Positions 6,604-8,504 of a stretch of DNA of 8,504 nucleotides are shown here, piece after piece. The stretch is from an uncultured Ruminococcus sp. (GTDB lineage Bacteria > Bacillota > Clostridia > Oscillospirales > Ruminococcaceae). The DNA lies in assembly GCA_902783235.1 (NCBI GenBank), contig CACZQG010000228.1, forward strand, positions 1-8,504. The letters run 5' to 3'. The position numbers were made by a program, and so were the translations under genes. Below the pieces are notes generated by a model. It made no database searches, had not been told where the DNA came from, and was given only the letters and a program-made list of their open reading frames with translations. Position 1 is the stretch's first letter. Each line of letters opens with the position of its first letter.

Positions 6604-6631
6604 GACCCGTGAGTATTCTTACCCACGGGTC
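6604..6631 (-). terminator. Hairpin after the Sel1 gene
   Basis: GACCCGTG (6604-6611) pairs with CACGGGTC (6624-6631), eight pairs plus two more after a mismatch, starting nine bases after the Sel1 stop codon. The tract after it on the minus strand (ATTCACATTTTG) is only weakly U-rich, so it may be a leaky terminator or an end-protecting hairpin. Confidence 0.5.
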
Positions 6632-6639
6632 TGATAGTT

Positions 6640-8118
6640 CTACATAGAAGCAAGCTTTTCCTTGGCTCTGGGATTTCCTTCCTCCGCAGCCTTGGTATAC
6701 CACTTTTTCGCCATGTCTATATTCTTTTCAACGCCAATACCCTCAAAGCAGCAATTACCCAGATTGTACATAGCTGCCCCTGATCCGTGCTCAGCGGCTC
6801 TGGTGAACCACTCAATAGCTATTCTCTCATTTTTGGGCATTCCCTCGCCCTTCAGACAGCATTCACCCAGATTATTTTCCGACCATGAATAGCCCTGTTC
6901 AGCAGCTTTCTGATACCACTCAACTGCCTTCTTATAGTCCTGTGCAACACCGTCACCGCAATAATAGCATCTGCCTAAGTTGTTCTGCGCCCATGTGCAG
7001 CCCTGCGCTGCTGACTTGCTGTACCACTCAACAGCCTGCTCAGGATCCTTTGTTGTTCCATGACCCTCTTTATAGCATCTGCCAAGATCGTTTTGTGCCC
7101 AGGCATTGCCCTGCTCAGCTGACAGGCTGTACCACTTGAATGCCTTTTTGTGGTCCACATCCACACCATAGCCGTTGTAATAACAGTTACCAAGATTGTA
7201 TTGTGCTTCTGCTACTCCCAGATCGGCAGCCTTTTCATACCACATTACAGCCTTTTTATAATCCTGGGGCTCGCCATATCCGCTGAAATAGCAGTCACCC
7301 AGATTATTGATAGCCATTGCTTCCCCCTGATCGGCAGCCTTTATATAAAGCTCTACTGCTTTTTCGTAGTTCTGCATCACACCATAGCCATTAAGGTAAC
7401 AGGTACCCAGATTATTCTGTGCCTCAGCAATACCCTGGTCTGCTGCTTTACCATAAAGCTGCGCTGCTTTTTCATAGTTCTGTTCCACTCCGTAGCCGTT
7501 TTGATAACACCAGCCCAGATTATTAAGTGCCATAGCATAATTCTGATCTGCTGCCATTGTATAAAGCTCTGCTGCCTTTTTAAGATCCCTTTCCACTCCA
7601 AAGCCGTTGAAATAGAATATACCCAGGAAGAACTGTCCCTCTGCATGGTTATTATCAGCCGAACGTCCAAAGTATTCAGCAGCCTTTTTATAATCCTCAG
7701 GCACACCATAGCCTGTATAGAAGCATAGTCCCATATCAAACTGTGCTTCCTTATCTCCCAGCTCTGCCGCTCTGCAATAAAGTCCTGCGATACGTTCCTT
7801 GACCTTTTGTTCGTTGCTGTCATCAAAGCAATTATCAGCTATTTTTTTAAGTCTTTTTGCCGAAGAGTTAAGTTCATCAATGGCATGATTTTCAATTTCT
7901 ATGCCGCAAATGCTGCATATCTTTTTTATCAGCTCACTATCCCCTGCTCCGATGTCGGATATTTTTTCGGATTCGTAAGCATAACCCTTTTCAATAAGCC
8001 ATTTTTCAAGTGTACCATTTACATAAAAGCTGACAAAATACTCAAGATCAAAATTATCCCTCATATCCTCCAGCGATTCCAGTACCTTTCCTTTAAGTTT
8101 TAATGTGGTCTTAGCCAT
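6640..8118 (-). CDS. Sel1-repeat protein with a distinct N-terminal domain
   Basis: This 492-aa protein is cytoplasmic by sequence (no signal peptide or membrane segment). Residues 123-482 are ten consecutive 36-residue Sel1 (TPR-like) repeats with no gap, consensus A-x-A-Q-x-N-L-G-x-C-Y-x-x-G-x-G-V-x-x-D-y-k-K-A-x-x-W-Y-x-K-A-A-x-x-G, and the chain ends ten residues into an eleventh. Such solenoids are protein-interaction scaffolds. The first 122 residues differ: LEDMRDNFDLEYF (16-28) and NGTLEKWLIEKGY (34-46) form a short charged-aromatic domain of a type I believe recurs at the N-terminus of other bacterial multi-domain proteins, but I cannot name it; 60-120 is helical with two Cys (68, 71). 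ATG 8116-8118 is preceded by AAGGAGGA five bases upstream. The gene has its own consensus-like promoter and is monocistronic or weakly linked to the downstream amidase. The partner protein is unknown. Confidence 0.93.
   Translation of the reverse strand: MAKTTLKLKGKVLESLEDMRDNFDLEYFVSFYVNGTLEKWLIEKGYAYESEKISDIGAGDSELIKKICSICGIEIENHAIDELNSSAKRLKKIADNCFDDSNEQKVKERIAGLYCRAAELGDKEAQFDMGLCFYTGYGVPEDYKKAAEYFGRSADNNHAEGQFFLGIFYFNGFGVERDLKKAAELYTMAADQNYAMALNNLGWCYQNGYGVEQNYEKAAQLYGKAADQGIAEAQNNLGTCYLNGYGVMQNYEKAVELYIKAADQGEAMAINNLGDCYFSGYGEPQDYKKAVMWYEKAADLGVAEAQYNLGNCYYNGYGVDVDHKKAFKWYSLSAEQGNAWAQNDLGRCYKEGHGTTKDPEQAVEWYSKSAAQGCTWAQNNLGRCYYCGDGVAQDYKKAVEWYQKAAEQGYSWSENNLGECCLKGEGMPKNERIAIEWFTRAAEHGSGAAMYNLGNCCFEGIGVEKNIDMAKKWYTKAAEEGNPRAKEKLASM
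6673..7752 (-). repeat. Ten tandem 108-bp units encoding Sel1 repeats
   Basis: The coding sequence is built from ten 108-base units (36 codons) in perfect register. Central units share words such as a GCAGCC/GCTGCT Ala-Ala segment and the AATAATCTGGG-type Asn-Asn-Leu-Gly segment, but have diverged clearly at the DNA level, so the array looks old rather than freshly expanded. Unequal recombination could still change the unit number. Confidence 0.85.
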
Positions 8119-8179
8119 TTACGTCCTCCTTTTATGCATAATGCATTGTGCATATTATACGATTTTATCCCCAAATATT

Positions 8180-8208
8180 ATTTTAACATATATAATGTTT
8201 ATTGTCAA
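8180..8208 (-). promoter_or_regulatory. Promoter of the Sel1 gene
   Basis: On the minus strand TTGACA (8203-8208) and TAAAAT (8180-8185) are separated by 17 bases; the -35 is perfect and the -10 has five of six. The start would be near 8173, with a leader of about 55 bases. Confidence 0.75.
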
Positions 8209-8218
8209 GCATAAAACA

Positions 8219-8253
8219 AAAATGGCTGCATATTTTTTCCATGCAGCCATTTT
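8219..8253 (-). terminator. Strong terminator hairpin with no visible gene to serve
   Basis: A perfect 13-bp stem (AAAATGGCTGCAT, 8219-8231, with ATGCAGCCATTTT, 8241-8253) encloses a 9-base loop. On the minus strand the stem runs into T5GT4, a good termination tract, pointing to a minus-strand transcript arriving from the right. On the plus strand the tract is shorter. No gene on either strand ends here within the window. Confidence 0.75.
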
Positions 8254-8314
8254 ATACTAATATTTGATTAAAAGTTCGCTTTTTGAAAAAAGCTCCTCAA
8301 AAGCTTTTAGCTTC
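8254..8314 (+). repeat. Dispersed repeat, copy 2
   Basis: This is the second copy of the element at 5763-5833, same orientation, 61 bases long, sharing the ATACTAATAT start and the 21-base core (8276-8296). Here the tail contains the palindrome AAAAGCTTTT (8299-8308). It abuts the terminator at 8219-8253 directly. Confidence 0.7.
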
Positions 8315-8413
8315 CACGTAAATCAATTTTTACAAAATAGTTACACAACACATTGGTAGTGAACGTAGCCATCCACATTCCTCAGATTATATAGCAAACA
8401 ACAAAAACAATTG

Positions 8414-8460
8414 GTTGTTATTGATGTTCCAATTAAATCTTGAAGATTTATGCGAAGAAT
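8414..8460 (+). repeat. Inverted copy of the left-edge repeat
   Basis: This 47-base block is the reverse complement of 45-95, with 32 identical bases in a row (8429-8460), one mismatch, ten more identical bases and a 4-base length difference. It includes the AAATCTT/AAGATTT palindrome (8435-8449). Past 8460 similarity to the left copy stops within a few bases, so the shared part is a discrete block. Just before it, AACAAC (8397-8402) can pair with its first bases GTTGTT (8414-8419). Confidence 0.75.
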
Positions 8461-8504
8461 AAATGCTGAAATTCAAGGAGGGAAGGTGCAGGAATACTGG
8501 CGTA

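Larger units (their letters stand above)
8119..8504. other. Intergenic region at the right edge
   Basis: This 386-base stretch holds, in order: the Sel1 ribosome site (8124-8131), a short inverted repeat TATGCA/TGCATA (8133-8138, 8149-8154) in the Sel1 leader, the Sel1 promoter, a terminator hairpin (8219-8253), repeat copy 2 (8254-8314), a weak minus-strand -10 motif (8386-8391), and the right inverted-repeat copy (8414-8460). No protein gene is convincing. From ATG 8450 a frame stays open to the edge and contains AAGGAGG (8475-8481) before GTG 8486, so a gene may begin just here and continue to the right. Confidence 0.6.

Noticed and set aside
7150..7728. 192-codon plus-strand frame opposite the Sel1 array
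   Set aside because: It is the antisense shadow of the periodic Sel1 coding sequence, low in charged residues and without homology signs or a ribosome site.
6640..8118. Sel1 array plus amidase as a toxin-immunity or defence module
   Set aside because: The genes are separated by a hairpin and a separate promoter, and neither has toxin, nuclease or secretion features; both families are common in these bacteria.
8450..8504. Partial gene running off the right edge (ATG 8450 or GTG 8486 after AAGGAGG)
   Set aside because: Only 6-18 codons are visible, the ATG lies in the repeat, and the ribosome site is only four bases from the GTG. It cannot be supported without the following sequence.

Overview
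The window looks like chromosomal DNA of a low-to-mid GC Gram-positive gut or rumen anaerobe, most likely Ruminococcus or a close Oscillospiraceae relative. The grounds are strong AGGAGG-type ribosome binding sites, TTGACA/TATAAT promoters with 17-nt spacers, a GTP-type PEP carboxykinase, a Ser-rich HEAT-like lipoprotein, Sel1-repeat and Amidase_6 proteins, and short dispersed repeats between genes. The genus is inferred from protein style, not from a marker gene.

Layout. (1) 1-98: a palindrome-rich repeat that continues past the left edge. (2) 99-1521, minus strand: a two-gene operon, a CxxCxxCC (YkgJ-like) cysteine-cluster protein followed by a DUF2156 (GNAT-fold) protein with an 8-nt overlap, driven by a TTTACA-17-TATAAT promoter at 1648-1676. 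(3) 1756-2322, minus strand: an unrecognised 188-aa protein whose promoter is back to back with that of pckG. (4) 2561-4396, plus strand: pckG, the one clear metabolic enzyme, with a full-consensus promoter, a leader of about 100 nt and a strong hairpin terminator. (5) 4478-5755, plus strand: a HEAT-like repeat lipoprotein beginning just after that terminator. (6) 5756-6029: an intergenic region with a dispersed repeat and a bidirectional terminator. (7) 6030-6518, minus strand: a stand-alone Amidase_6 protein with its own probable promoter. (8) 6640-8118, minus strand: a ten-repeat Sel1 protein with a distinct N-terminal domain. (9) 8119-8504: an intergenic region with the Sel1 gene promoter, a terminator hairpin that serves no visible gene, the second copy of the 5763 repeat, and an inverted copy of the left-edge repeat.

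How the genes work together. Only the DUF2156/cysteine-cluster pair is a tight operon. PckG interconverts oxaloacetate and PEP; in succinate-forming ruminococci it probably runs toward oxaloacetate, fixing CO2. The lipoprotein, amidase, Sel1 protein and 188-aa protein have no visible metabolic link to pckG or to each other.

I see no CRISPR array, transposase, tRNA, rRNA, phage gene or recognisable defence system. The main non-standard signal is repetitive DNA: three different short repeats each occur twice, and one pair forms a near-perfect inverted repeat at the two ends of the window. I do not see convincing evidence of a new multi-gene system; the items worth checking are the repeats, the orphan terminator near 8219-8253 and the two unassigned protein domains.
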